DNA from: JBBROS01 sp965213855 | GTDB lineage: Bacteria > Pseudomonadota > Alphaproteobacteria > Acetobacterales > Acetobacteraceae | Length of the DNA stretch: 64,000 bases | Direction of reading: 5' to 3' | NCBI GenBank assembly: GCA_965213855.1 | Contig: CBDCAA010000011.1 | Location: 1 to 64,000, forward strand | Part shown: piece by piece, positions 43,984-51,942 of the stretch | How the letters are laid out: each line of letters opens with the position of its first letter | Position numbering within the stretch: the first letter of the stretch is position 1 | The notes under the pieces: generated by a model | Told to the model about the DNA's origin: nothing | The model's input: only the letters and a program-made list of their open reading frames with translations | Databases searched by the model: none | Translations under genes and position numbers: made by a program

Positions 43984-44994
43984 ATGCTCCCACCCTGGCA
44001 CCCTTTGCGGCTGGAAGACCGGCTGCCGTTCCTGCGGCGCCGGGGCGAGCTGACCGTGGCGACCCGCGCCTTCTTCGCCGCCCGCGGCTACACCGAGGTG
44101 GAGACGCCCTACCTCGTCGCCACGCCGGGGGAGGAGGTGCATCTGGGGGCGCTGCGGACGGAGGCGGCGGACGCGTATGGGCTGCGGCGGACGCTGTGGC
44201 TCCATACCAGCCCGGAATTCGCGATGAAGAAGCTGCTGGCCGGGGGAGCGGGACCGATCGTCCAGCTGGCGCGGGTGTGGCGAGACGGGGAAGGCAGCGC
44301 CCGCCACGCGATCGAGTTCACGATGCTGGAGTGGTATCGTCCCGGCCTGTCGTTCGCCGGGCTGATGGACGAGACGGAGGCGCTGCTGACCGCCGTGCTG
44401 CCGGCCACCGTCTGCAGCGGCGGGGTGGAAACCCGGCTGGTTGGGTTCGAGCGGCTGACGGTCGCCGAAGCCTTCGCGCGGCACGGGGCCGGGGACATCC
44501 TCGGCACGGCAGGCGACGCGGCGGCGCTGGCGGCCTCGGCCAATGCCGCGCTGCGGGCCGGCGAGGACTGGGAGGACCTCTTCTTCCGGCTGCTGCTGGA
44601 GCGGGTCGAGCCGCATCTCGGCCGCGATCGTCCGACTTTCCTGACGCACTGGCCCGCGGCGCAGGCCGCGCTCGCCCGGCGAGACCCGGCGGACCCCCGC
44701 GTGGCGCTTCGGTTCGAGCTGTTCGTCTGCGGGATGGAACTGGCCAACGCCTTCGAGGAGTTGACCGACGCCCACGAGCAGCGGGGTAGGTTCGTCGCGG
44801 ACCGGGCGCGGCGGCATGCGCTGGGCGGGCCGGACTGGCCGCTGGACGAGGACCTGTTGGCCGCTCTGCCTGCTATGCCCGAAGCGTCGGGCATCGCGCT
44901 GGGCTTCGACCGGCTGGCGATGATCGCGTCGGGCGCCGACCGGATCGAGCAGGTTCAATGGCTGCCGGGAACCGGAGGCCCGCGCGCTCCGTAG
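43984..44994 (+). CDS. epmA: EpmA-type elongation factor P--(R)-beta-lysine ligase
   Basis: 336 residues, the length of class II LysRS-like EpmA/GenX proteins, without the anticodon-binding domain. Motif 2 is LARVWRDGEGSARHAIEFTM and motif 3 is GIALGFDRLAMI. It aminoacylates a Lys of elongation factor P. Neither epmB nor efp lies in the window. The ATG at 43984 fits the family start; the frame is open upstream to 43930. Confidence 0.88.
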   Translation: MLPPWHPLRLEDRLPFLRRRGELTVATRAFFAARGYTEVETPYLVATPGEEVHLGALRTEAADAYGLRRTLWLHTSPEFAMKKLLAGGAGPIVQLARVWRDGEGSARHAIEFTMLEWYRPGLSFAGLMDETEALLTAVLPATVCSGGVETRLVGFERLTVAEAFARHGAGDILGTAGDAAALAASANAALRAGEDWEDLFFRLLLERVEPHLGRDRPTFLTHWPAAQAALARRDPADPRVALRFELFVCGMELANAFEELTDAHEQRGRFVADRARRHALGGPDWPLDEDLLAALPAMPEASGIALGFDRLAMIASGADRIEQVQWLPGTGGPRAP

Positions 44995-45042
44995 AGGCAG
45001 TGCCGGCGCCGATCTGGCCCGCGACGGACCGAGGAGACGACC

Positions 45043-45198
45043 ATGCGCGTGATCGCCGTATTGCTGATGTTGGGGCTCATGGCCGGGTGCGCGGGGAGGC
45101 CGGTGCCGAAAGGTCCGGCTGGACAGGCGAGTTCGACGGACGTGAACCCGGTCGAGGGTAGCCGCGGCGGCAGCAGCTCGGGCGCCTCGGCGCGATAG
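45043..45198 (+). CDS. Small lipoprotein
   Basis: 51 residues, begins MRVIAVLLMLGLMAGCAGR, with a lipobox LMAGC that puts the lipidated Cys at residue 16. The mature part is Ser/Gly-rich with no known domain. GAGGAGACG lies just upstream of the ATG. Below the usual length filters, but the signal peptide, lipobox and Shine-Dalgarno support it. It follows epmA by 48 bases on the same strand. Confidence 0.7.
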   Translation: MRVIAVLLMLGLMAGCAGRPVPKGPAGQASSTDVNPVEGSRGGSSSGASAR

Positions 45199-45214
45199 AG
45201 GCCCGCGCCCGCCC

Positions 45215-45859
45215 TCAGGCGGTTGCGGCGGCGATGGCCCGGTTCAAGGCCGCGACACCGGCGCCCGGGCCATCCGGATGCGCCCAGACGGCGCCCACGA
45301 CGGCGAGGAAGTCGGCGCCGGCCTGCACCAGCGGCGCGCAGTTCTCGGCGGTAACGCCGCCGATCGCGACGCAGGGCAGTTCCATCAGCTCCGACCACCA
45401 GGACAGCAGGGCCGGGTCGGCCCGGGTGGGTGCATCTTTCGTCGTGGTCGGGAAGAAGGCGCCGAAGGCGACGTAGTCCGCGCCGTCCTCGCCGGCGGTC
45501 ATCGCAAGGTCGCGGCTGTCGTGGCAGGTGACGCCCAGGGTGAGCCTGTCGCCGATGAGCGAGCGTGCCTCCCGGGCGGGCGTGTCGGTCTGGCCGACAT
45601 GGCAGCCGTCGACGCCGGTCTGGCGCACCAGGTCAGGACGGTCGTTGAGCAGGAAGGCGACGTCGCGGTATTGGGCGACCGGGCGCAGGGCGTCGATGGT
45701 ACGGCGCCACTGGTCGTCGTCGGCGTCCTTCAGGCGGAGCTGGACGGCGGCGACGTCGCCCCCGTCGAGCGCACGGGCGAGGGTGTCGGCGAAGTCAGGG
45801 CCGGCATTGGCAGGTGTGACGAGGTAGAGGCGGCAGGGGCGCGGGCTAGGGTCGGTCAC
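45215..45859 (-). CDS. thiE: Thiamine phosphate synthase
   Basis: 214 residues of the TIM-barrel ThiE fold. It has AAVQLRLKDADDDQWRR near residue 35, FLLNDRPDL, GCHVGQTD and the phosphate loop AIGGVTAENCAPLVQAGAD. It condenses HMP-PP and thiazole phosphate. The GTG at 45859 follows GGAGACGGAAG; the frame is open to 45934, which includes an IR hairpin. No TPP riboswitch pattern was recognised upstream, and no other thi genes are near. Confidence 0.88.
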   Translation of the reverse strand: MTDPSPRPCRLYLVTPANAGPDFADTLARALDGGDVAAVQLRLKDADDDQWRRTIDALRPVAQYRDVAFLLNDRPDLVRQTGVDGCHVGQTDTPAREARSLIGDRLTLGVTCHDSRDLAMTAGEDGADYVAFGAFFPTTTKDAPTRADPALLSWWSELMELPCVAIGGVTAENCAPLVQAGADFLAVVGAVWAHPDGPGAGVAALNRAIAAATA

Positions 45860-45896
45860 TTGTCTTCCGTCTCCATGAAACGAACCTCGCCGACCC

Positions 45897-45935
45897 CGTG
45901 GGGTGGATGAGCAAAGCGTCATCCACCGAGCCACG
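45897..45935. repeat. Inverted-repeat hairpin upstream of thiE
   Basis: CGTGG-GGTGGATGA-GCAAAGCG-TCATCCACC with an outer CCACG forms a long stem, with a 9-base inner arm (45902-45910 and 45919-45927). It sits 40 bases upstream of the thiE GTG, on the leader side. It may be a leader hairpin or an independent palindromic element. Confidence 0.55.
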
Positions 45936-46011
45936 CTGCAACGACAACCACGGTGCTCGGGCGTGGGCCGCGCGGTGTTGGGGCGCGGCTTAGCCGATGG
46001 GCCGTATTATG

Positions 46012-46419
46012 TCACCGTCGGTCGAGCCAGGACGCCAGGTGGCGCGCGGCGCCAGGGGCCGCAAGATCGAGCGCGGGCGGCCGGGCGGGCAGGAGTCGGG
46101 CGCCAGGATAGAGGGCGGCGCGCGCGATGATGGCGGGCCGGGCGGGGCAGGGGTGCAGGACGAGGATGCGGCAGCCGACCGCCAGCGCCTCGAGCGCGCG
46201 GCCGGCGAGATCGGCGCAATCGATCGCGTCGGGCTGGGTGCGGCCCTGCAGTGCGCCGGTGATCATGGCGCGCCACCAGCCGGCGCCGGCGTAGGCGGCG
46301 GCGCCGGGGGCGGACAGCAGCAGGACGGGCAAGCCGGGCGCAAGTGCGGCAAGCGCGTGGGACCGGCCATGGATCACGACCGCGGGCGGCAGCCCGGCTT
46401 GACGTTCAGGCGCTCGCAC
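46012..46419 (-). CDS. Conserved hypothetical protein, divergent from zapA unit
   Basis: About 135 residues with GTG at 46419. Composition is Ala/Leu/Pro-rich, with alternating short strands and helices such as AVVIHGRSHALAALAPGLPV and RALEALAVGCRILVLHP; a Rossmann-like layout is possible but no motif is secure. It looks like an orphan of the Acetobacteraceae; the start could also be GTG 46377. It lies between thiE and the zapA unit on the opposite strand. Confidence 0.5.
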   Translation of the reverse strand: MRAPERQAGLPPAVVIHGRSHALAALAPGLPVLLLSAPGAAAYAGAGWWRAMITGALQGRTQPDAIDCADLAGRALEALAVGCRILVLHPCPARPAIIARAALYPGARLLPARPPALDLAAPGAARHLASWLDRR

Positions 46420-46438
46420 GCTTTCACTCGATCGAGTG

Positions 46439-46612
46439 ATGGAGACGCCGATGGCGCAGGACGACGAGTCGCTCGACCGGATCGAGGCCGCGCTGGAGCG
46501 GATCGGCCGCACCGTGGAGCAGCCGGACCCGGTCGCGAGCGAGGTCGCCGCGCGGCTCGATGCGGTGATCGCGCGGCTGCGGACGGGGCTGGCAGCGTCG
46601 GCAAGGGAGTAG
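46439..46612 (+). CDS. Small coiled-coil protein upstream of zapA (DUF4164-like)
   Basis: 57 residues: an N-terminal METPMAQDDESLDRIEAAL followed by helix-forming sequence (ARLDAVIARLRTGLAASARE), all predicted helical. Small coiled-coil proteins of this kind precede zapA in many alphaproteobacteria. Its stop is 4 bases from the zapA ATG. Family assignment is by context and helix pattern. Confidence 0.6.
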   Translation: METPMAQDDESLDRIEAALERIGRTVEQPDPVASEVAARLDAVIARLRTGLAASARE

Positions 46613-46616
46613 GCGC

Positions 46617-46937
46617 ATGGCGCAGGTCACGATCAAGATCAACGGCTATGCCTACAATATCGGCTGCCAGGACGGCGAGGAGCCGCATCTCTATGCCATG
46701 GCCGAGCAGATCGAGGAGCGTGTGACACGGGCCAAGGCGCTGGGCAGCCAGTCGGGCGAGGCGCGGCTGCTGGTGATGGCGGCGCTGTTCATGGCCGACG
46801 AGCTGCACGACCTGCGGCTGGAGACGAAGGCGGCGCGCACGGGCAAGAGCCCGGCCGCGATCAAATCGGCCGAGGAGCGCACGAAACGTCTGGCAGCCCG
46901 GGCAGAGGCGATTGCGGCGGCGGTCGAACAACCCTAA
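46617..46937 (+). CDS. zapA: Cell division protein ZapA
   Basis: 106 residues. The N-domain begins MAQVTIKINGYAYNIGCQDG and contains EEPHLYAMAEQIEERV, and a C-terminal coiled coil follows (LVMAALFMADELHDLRLETK). ZapA tetramers bundle FtsZ filaments at the division site. It is followed by the 6S RNA gene and the folate cyclo-ligase gene, the order common in Proteobacteria. Confidence 0.92.
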   Translation: MAQVTIKINGYAYNIGCQDGEEPHLYAMAEQIEERVTRAKALGSQSGEARLLVMAALFMADELHDLRLETKAARTGKSPAAIKSAEERTKRLAARAEAIAAAVEQP

Positions 46938-46945
46938 GTACGGCA

Positions 46946-47102
46946 TGCGGTGCTGCTGGGTGCGTCAGGCAGCTCTTGCCCGGGGCCGATAAGCACTCCC
47001 TCGGGGGCTGGCGCTGTCCTGGCCGTGGTCAGGATATCTGGCGCCCACCTGCGTTAGCAGGTCTCGGGAGCAAGACACGTCAACGGCTTCGGCGGCACCG
47101 CA
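46946..47102 (+). ncRNA. ssrS: 6S RNA
   Basis: A 157-base segment between zapA and the folate cyclo-ligase gene, where 6S RNA sits in many Proteobacteria. The ends pair: TGCGGTGCTGC (46946-46956) with GCGGCACCGCA (47092-47102), 10 Watson-Crick pairs and one G-U. The interior has GC-rich helices with the CAGCTCTTGCCCGGGGCC block and a central open region. 6S RNA binds the housekeeping RNA polymerase holoenzyme in stationary phase. Called from position and folding, not covariance. Confidence 0.75.
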
Positions 47103-47121
47103 CTCAATCCCAAGACTGTCT

Positions 47122-47161
47122 CCCCTCCCTATCAGGGAGGGGTTGGGGGTGGGTGACCCGG
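47122..47161. repeat. Palindromic repeat after 6S RNA (first of inverted pair)
   Basis: CCCCTCCCT-ATC-AGGGAGGGG is a perfect 9-base stem, with tail TTGGGGGTGGGTGACCCGG. It may terminate the zapA-6S transcript. The second copy at 47221 is in reverse orientation. Confidence 0.75.
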
Positions 47162-47204
47162 GGCCGTGCTGATCGCCCAGCATGCGCACCCCGCTGACAT
47201 TGCC

Positions 47205-47792
47205 ATGACCGGCCCTTGTTCAGACCCACCCCCGGCCCCTCCCTGGACGGGAGGGGAGAAGCAGGCCTTGCGGGCGCTGGCCTTGGCGCGCCGCGGAGGG
47301 TGCCGGCCGGAGTGGGGGATGCGCCTGGCCGGGCACGTCCTGGCAGCTGGGCTGGTCCCCGCCCCTGCGGTCGTCGCCGGGTTCTGGCCCCTTGCGGGTG
47401 AGATCGACGTCCGCCCTTTGCTGCTCACCCTGCTCGGACGTGGCCATACGGTCGTGTTGCCCGAGACCCCGCCCGGAGGGCAGCCGCTCGCCTTCCGGCG
47501 TTGGCGGCCCGGCACGCCCATGATCGCCGAGCGGTTTGGCACCCTGCGGCCCGACGCCGCCGTGGCGACCCCGACCCTGCTCCTGGTCCCGCTGCTCGCC
47601 TTCGACGGCGCGTGCCGGCGCCTCGGCTATGGCGGCGGATATTACGATCGGACCATCGCCACGCTGCCCGGCGTGCGGACGATCGGATGCGCCTTCGCGG
47701 CGCAGCGTGTGGACGCGGTGCCGGTTCTGCCGCATGACGCGCCGCTCGATGCCGTCGCCACGGAGGCCGGCATCGTCTGGCCGGAGGGTTGA
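47205..47792 (+). CDS. 5-formyltetrahydrofolate cyclo-ligase
   Basis: 195 residues. The substrate and ATP region is LLVPLLAFDGACRRLGYGGG, then YYDRTIATLPGV, the family signature. It converts 5-formyl-THF to 5,10-methenyl-THF with ATP. The usual basic N-terminal helix (KxxLR) is preceded by a Pro-rich leader, SDPPPAPPWTGGEK, encoded by a repeat copy. The ATG at 47205 is chosen, although a later start may be used. It overlaps the YmdB-type gene by 1 base. Confidence 0.88.
   Translation: MTGPCSDPPPAPPWTGGEKQALRALALARRGGCRPEWGMRLAGHVLAAGLVPAPAVVAGFWPLAGEIDVRPLLLTLLGRGHTVVLPETPPGGQPLAFRRWRPGTPMIAERFGTLRPDAAVATPTLLLVPLLAFDGACRRLGYGGGYYDRTIATLPGVRTIGCAFAAQRVDAVPVLPHDAPLDAVATEAGIVWPEG
47221..47262. 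repeat. Palindromic repeat inside the folate cyclo-ligase N-terminus
   Basis: ACCCACCCCCGGCCCCTCCC, then TGGAC, then GGGAGGGGAGAAGC. The stem CCCCTCCC/GGGAGGGG is perfect (47236-47243 and 47249-47256). It is read in frame as DPPPAPPWTGGEK. Together with 47122-47161 it forms an inverted pair. Confidence 0.75.
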
Positions 47793-48607
47793 TGCGCATC
47801 CTGTTCCTGGGCGACGTGGTCGGACGGTCCGGCCGCGACGCCATCGTCGCCCGCCTGCCCGGACTGCGCACGGCGTTGCGGGCGGAGCTGGTCGTGGTTA
47901 ACGGCGAGAACGCGAGCCACGGCTTCGGCCTGGCGCCCGACATGGCGTCCGCGTTCCTGAAGGCCGGGGCGGACGTGATCACGCTGGGCAACCACTCCTG
48001 GGACCGCAAGGAGTTGATCCCCTACATCAGCCAGGAGCCGCGGATCATCCGGCCGCTCAATTTCCCCCCGGGCACGCCGGGCGCCGGATCGTTCGTGGTG
48101 GTGCTGGCGGACGGGCGCAAGGCATTGGTGCTGAACGCGATGGGGCGGCTGTTCCTGGAGGCGCTGGACGACCCGTTCCGCGGCACGGCGGAACTGCTGG
48201 CGCGCCACAGGCTCGGCAGCAGCGTGTCTGCGATCGTCTGCGACTTTCACGCCGAGGCGACCAGCGAGAAGATGGCGTTCGCGCACAGCTTCGACGGCAG
48301 CGTGAGCCTGGTGGTGGGCACGCACACCCACGTGCCTACCGCCGACCATACGATCCTGCCGGGTGGCACCGCCTACCAGTCCGACGCCGGCATGTGCGGC
48401 GACTACGACAGCGTGATCGGGATGGGCAAGCAGGCCGCCGCGGCGCGATTCTGGACCCATATGCCGGGCGAACGCCTAGCCCCTGCGGATCAGGAGGCGA
48501 CCCTGTGCGGGCTGCTGCTGGTGACCGACGACCGCACCGGCCTGGCTGTCGCGGTGGAGCCGGTCCGGCAGGGCGGGCGTTTGTCGCAAACCCTCCCGGC
48601 TTGCTAG
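47792..48607 (+). CDS. TIGR00282/YmdB-family metallophosphoesterase
   Basis: 271 residues. Metal motifs are LFLGDVVGRSGRDA, VVNGENASHGFG, LGNHSWDRKE, CDFHAEATSEK and VVGTHTHVPTAD. This is the full set of the YmdB group, phosphodiesterases active on 2',3'-cyclic nucleotides in Bacillus. The ATG shares its A with the upstream TGA. The gene is followed by yebC 31 bases downstream. Confidence 0.9.
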   Translation: MRILFLGDVVGRSGRDAIVARLPGLRTALRAELVVVNGENASHGFGLAPDMASAFLKAGADVITLGNHSWDRKELIPYISQEPRIIRPLNFPPGTPGAGSFVVVLADGRKALVLNAMGRLFLEALDDPFRGTAELLARHRLGSSVSAIVCDFHAEATSEKMAFAHSFDGSVSLVVGTHTHVPTADHTILPGGTAYQSDAGMCGDYDSVIGMGKQAAAARFWTHMPGERLAPADQEATLCGLLLVTDDRTGLAVAVEPVRQGGRLSQTLPAC

Positions 48608-48638
48608 ACAGGGCGTTGCAAACGACTGCGGGACTTCG

Positions 48639-49388
48639 ATGGCCGGCCATAGCGCATTCAAGAACATCATGCACCGCAAGGGCGCGCAGGACGCCAAGCG
48701 GGCGCGGCAATTCGCCAAGCTGATCCGCGAGATCACCGTCAGCGCCCGGCAAGGGATGCCGGACCCGGCGTTCAACCCGCGGCTGCGTGCAGCGCTGGCG
48801 GCAGCGCGGGAGCAGAACATGCCGCGCGATACGATCGAGCGCGCGATGAAGAAGGCGACCGGCGCCGCGGCAGGGGACGACTACGCGGAGGTCCGCTATG
48901 AGGGGTATGGGCCGGCCGGCGTCGCGGTGATGGTCGAGGCGCTGACCGACAACCGCAACCGGACGGCATCGGACGTCCGCAGCGCGTTCAGCAAGCATGG
49001 CGGCACGCTCGGGGAGACGAACTCCGTCGCCTTCATGTTCACCCGGCTGGGCGTGATCCAGTACGCGCCCACGACGGCGAGCGCGGACGCGATGCTGGAT
49101 GCGGCGATCGAGGGCGGGGCGGAGAACGTCGAGAGCGGCGCCGAGGGGCACGAGGTGACGTGCGCGGTGGAGGATTTCTTCGCCGTTCGGGACGCGCTGG
49201 AGGAAAGGTTCGGGGCGCCGGCGAGCGCGCGGCTCGAGTGGCGGGCCGGGACGACGGTGCCGCTCGACGAGGAGAAGGCGACCGGGCTGCTCAAGCTGAT
49301 GGATGCCCTCGAAGACAACGACGACGTGCAGCACGTCTATGCGAACTTCGACATTCCCGAGGACGTCATGGCGCGGCTGAGCGCTTGA
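48639..49388 (+). CDS. yebC: YebC/PmpR-family regulator
   Basis: 249 residues, opening MAGHSAFKNIMHRKGAQDAK, the family signature. It continues with EITVSARQGMPDPAFNPRL and the C-terminal DNDDVQHVYANFDIPEDV. YebC-like proteins act as transcription factors or in translation of proline-rich sequences. It is placed immediately ahead of ruvC, as in many Proteobacteria. Confidence 0.94.
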   Translation: MAGHSAFKNIMHRKGAQDAKRARQFAKLIREITVSARQGMPDPAFNPRLRAALAAAREQNMPRDTIERAMKKATGAAAGDDYAEVRYEGYGPAGVAVMVEALTDNRNRTASDVRSAFSKHGGTLGETNSVAFMFTRLGVIQYAPTTASADAMLDAAIEGGAENVESGAEGHEVTCAVEDFFAVRDALEERFGAPASARLEWRAGTTVPLDEEKATGLLKLMDALEDNDDVQHVYANFDIPEDVMARLSA

Positions 49389-49401
49389 CGGTGTGACCGC
49401 C

Positions 49402-49908
49402 ATGACCCGCCTGATCGGCATCGATCCGGGCCTGCGGTTCACCGGCTGGGGGGTCATCGACGTGGCGGGGAACCGGCTGCGGCACGTCGCGGACGGCGTG
49501 ATCGCGACGGACGGGGACGCGAGTGTTCCCAGCCGGCTCAAAGCGTTGCATGATGCTCTTGTCATGCTGTTCGAACTTCACAGGCCGGACGAGGCGGCCG
49601 TCGAGGAGACGTACGTCAACCGCAACGGGTCGGCGACGCTGAAGCTCGGCTATGCCCGCGGCGTGTGCCTGCTGTCGCCGGCGCTGGTGGGCATCCCGGT
49701 CAGCGAATACGGCGCGATGGCCGTGAAGCAGGCCGTGGTCGGTACCGGCGCCGCCCAGAAGGACCAGGTGGGAATGATGGTGCGGCGGCTCCTGCCCGGC
49801 GCCACGCTGAAGCGGGCGGACGCGGCGGACGCGCTCGCGGTGGCGATCTGCCACGCCCATCACCGGGCCAGCCGGCTGCGGGTGGCGTCCGGCACGGTGA
49901 TGGCGTGA
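49402..49908 (+). CDS. ruvC: Holliday junction resolvase RuvC
   Basis: 168 residues of the RNase H fold. The catalytic acids are Asp in IGIDPGLRFTGWG, Glu in AAVEETYV and the Asp pair in RADAADALAVAICHAH. It cuts Holliday junctions delivered by RuvAB. The ATG at 49402 is used; a GTG at 49393 is the alternative. It overlaps ruvA by 4 bases. Confidence 0.94.
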   Translation: MTRLIGIDPGLRFTGWGVIDVAGNRLRHVADGVIATDGDASVPSRLKALHDALVMLFELHRPDEAAVEETYVNRNGSATLKLGYARGVCLLSPALVGIPVSEYGAMAVKQAVVGTGAAQKDQVGMMVRRLLPGATLKRADAADALAVAICHAHHRASRLRVASGTVMA

Positions 49909-50507
49909 TCGCATCCCTGACGGGGATGGTGGACGCGCTTGAGGACGACCGCTGCGTCGTCGACGTGAACGGCGTCGGCTATCTGGTGATGGCCAGCACG
50001 CGCACCTTGGCGGCGCTGCCGCGCCCCCCGGTCTTGGCGCGACTGCTGGTCGAGACGCAGGTGCGCGACGACGCGATCGCGCTATACGGGTTTGCCGAGC
50101 CGTCGGAGCGCGACTGGTTCCGGCTGCTGCTGACGGTGCAGGGCGTGGGCGCGCGGGTGGCGCTGAACCTGCTCTCGGCCTTGAGCCCGGCGGAGCTGGT
50201 GCGGGCGATCGCCGCGGGGGACCGGGGCAGCCTGACGAAGGCGGCCGGGGTCGGGGCGAAGCTCGCGGTCCGCCTACTGAGCGAGTTGCGCGAGAAGGCC
50301 GGCGCCATGCCGGTGGGGGGCGGCGCGGTCTCCGCGCCCGCGGCGCCGGCCGGGCCGGAGGCGGACGCGCTATCCGCCTTGGCCAACCTCGGGTATCGGC
50401 GCGCAGAGGCAGCGCCGGCGGTGGAACGCGTCCTCGCGCGGCTGGGCGAAGGCGCGGCCGTCGGCCAGGTGATCCGTGAGAGCCTGCAAGAGCTGGCGCA
50501 GCGATGA
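49905..50507 (+). CDS. ruvA: Holliday junction branch migration protein RuvA
   Basis: 200 residues. OB-like N-domain IASLTGMVDALEDDRCVVDV, then YGFAEPSERDWFRLLLTVQG and the HhH region GSLTKAAGVGAKLAVRLLSE; the C-terminal domain III binds RuvB. The GTG at 49905 overlaps the ruvC stop. Its tetramer holds the junction for RuvB. Confidence 0.94.
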   Translation: MIASLTGMVDALEDDRCVVDVNGVGYLVMASTRTLAALPRPPVLARLLVETQVRDDAIALYGFAEPSERDWFRLLLTVQGVGARVALNLLSALSPAELVRAIAAGDRGSLTKAAGVGAKLAVRLLSELREKAGAMPVGGGAVSAPAAPAGPEADALSALANLGYRRAEAAPAVERVLARLGEGAAVGQVIRESLQELAQR

Positions 50508-51535
50508 GCGAGCGCACGCTCTCGCCCGCGCGCGCCGACGAAGATGCGGCGGAGGCGACGCTTCGGCCGCAGGTGCTGGCGGAGTTCGTGGGGCAGCGCG
50601 CCAGCCGCGAGAACCTGGGCATCTTCATCCAGGCCGCCCGCGCCCGCGGCGAGGCGCTGGACCATGTGCTGCTGCACGGCCCGCCCGGCCTGGGCAAGAC
50701 GACGCTGGCGCAGATCGTCGCGCGCGAACTCGGCGTTGGATTCCGCGCAACGTCGGGCCCGGTCATCCAGCGCGCCGGCGACCTCGCCGCCATCCTGACC
50801 AACCTGCAGCCGCGCGACGTGCTGTTCATCGACGAGATCCATCGGCTGCAACCGGCGATCGAGGAGGTGCTGTATCCGGCAATGGAGGACTTCCAGCTCG
50901 ACCTCATCATCGGCGAGGGCCCGGCGGCCCGCAGCGTGCGGATCGATCTTGCGCCGTTCACACTGGTCGGCGCGACCACGCGGGCCGGGCTGCTGGCGAC
51001 GCCGCTCCGCGACCGGTTCGGCATCCCGCTGCGCTTGGTCCTCTACACGCCGGAGGAGCTGCGGCGGATCGTGGCGCGCGGCGCCGAGAAGCTCGGGTTC
51101 GATCTCTCGGACGAGGGCGCGACCGAGATCGCCCGGCGGTCGCGCGGCACCCCGCGGATCGCCGGGCGGCTGCTCCGCCGGGTGCGGGATTTCGCCAGCG
51201 TCGCCGGGCACGCGCCAGTGGACCGCACGATCGCGGACGCGGCACTGACCCGGCTGGAGGTGGACCACCTCGGCCTGGATGCGATGGACCGCCGCTATTT
51301 GCGCCGCATCGCCGAGCACCACCACGGCGGGCCGGTGGGCGTCGAGACGCTGGCCGCGGCGCTGGCTGAGGCGCGGGACACGCTGGAGGACGTGGTGGAG
51401 CCTTACCTGATCCAGGAAGGGCTGGTGCTGCGGACCAGCCGGGGCCGGATGCTGGGCGAACCCGGCTGGCGGCATCTGGGCCTGGCGCCGCCCCGCGATG
51501 CGGTGCAGCCCGACCTGCTGCGGGAGGCGGAGTGA
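50504..51535 (+). CDS. ruvB: Holliday junction helicase RuvB
   Basis: 343 residues. Walker A HGPPGLGKTTLAQI (from residue 58), Walker B VLFIDEIHRLQP, sensor 1 GATTRAGLL, arginine finger in PLRDRFG, and a C-terminal winged helix ending RTSRGRMLGEPGWRHLG. It drives branch migration with RuvA. Start overlaps ruvA by 4 bases. Confidence 0.95.
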   Translation: MSERTLSPARADEDAAEATLRPQVLAEFVGQRASRENLGIFIQAARARGEALDHVLLHGPPGLGKTTLAQIVARELGVGFRATSGPVIQRAGDLAAILTNLQPRDVLFIDEIHRLQPAIEEVLYPAMEDFQLDLIIGEGPAARSVRIDLAPFTLVGATTRAGLLATPLRDRFGIPLRLVLYTPEELRRIVARGAEKLGFDLSDEGATEIARRSRGTPRIAGRLLRRVRDFASVAGHAPVDRTIADAALTRLEVDHLGLDAMDRRYLRRIAEHHHGGPVGVETLAAALAEARDTLEDVVEPYLIQEGLVLRTSRGRMLGEPGWRHLGLAPPRDAVQPDLLREAE

Positions 51536-51939
51536 CCCACACCCTTGCCGTCCGCGTGTACTACGAGGACACCGACGCGGGCGGCATCGTCTATCACGCG
51601 CGCTACCTTGCGTTCGCCGAGCGGGCGCGAACGGAGGCAATGCGCGACGGCGGGGCGGCACATGACGAACTTGCAACCCGGCATGGCCTGATCTTCGTGG
51701 TGCGGCGCGCGGAAATGGACTATCTGCGGCCCGCCCGACTCGACGACCTCGTGGTCGTGACCACGGAGATGGTCGCCCTGGGTGGCGCGTCGATGCAGGT
51801 GCGCCAGTCGTTCGCGGTCGGTGCGGAGTCGGTCGGCGTGCTGCGGATCAAGCTTGCCTGTATCCGGCGCGCGGACGGGCGGCCGGCACGGATCCCCGAG
51901 CGGTGGCGCGCCGCGCTGGGCCAGGATTTGAAGGAGTAG
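51532..51939 (+). CDS. ybgC: YbgC-type acyl-CoA thioesterase
   Basis: 135 residues, hotdog fold. The catalytic Asp is in YYEDTDAGGIVYHARYLAFA. The Tol-Pal-associated YbgC hydrolyses short acyl-CoA or acts on acyl-ACP in phospholipid metabolism. The GTG start shares bases with the ruvB stop. It lies just before tolQ, as in most Tol-Pal operons. Confidence 0.92.
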   Translation: MTHTLAVRVYYEDTDAGGIVYHARYLAFAERARTEAMRDGGAAHDELATRHGLIFVVRRAEMDYLRPARLDDLVVVTTEMVALGGASMQVRQSFAVGAESVGVLRIKLACIRRADGRPARIPERWRAALGQDLKE

Positions 51940-51942
51940 GCG

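Noticed and set aside
45860..46012. TPP riboswitch ahead of thiE
   Set aside because: No CUGAGA-type motif or matching helix set was seen; only a simple inverted repeat.
45997..46725. 242-residue + strand frame over the zapA start
   Set aside because: It runs through zapA and the small upstream gene in another frame and has shadow composition.
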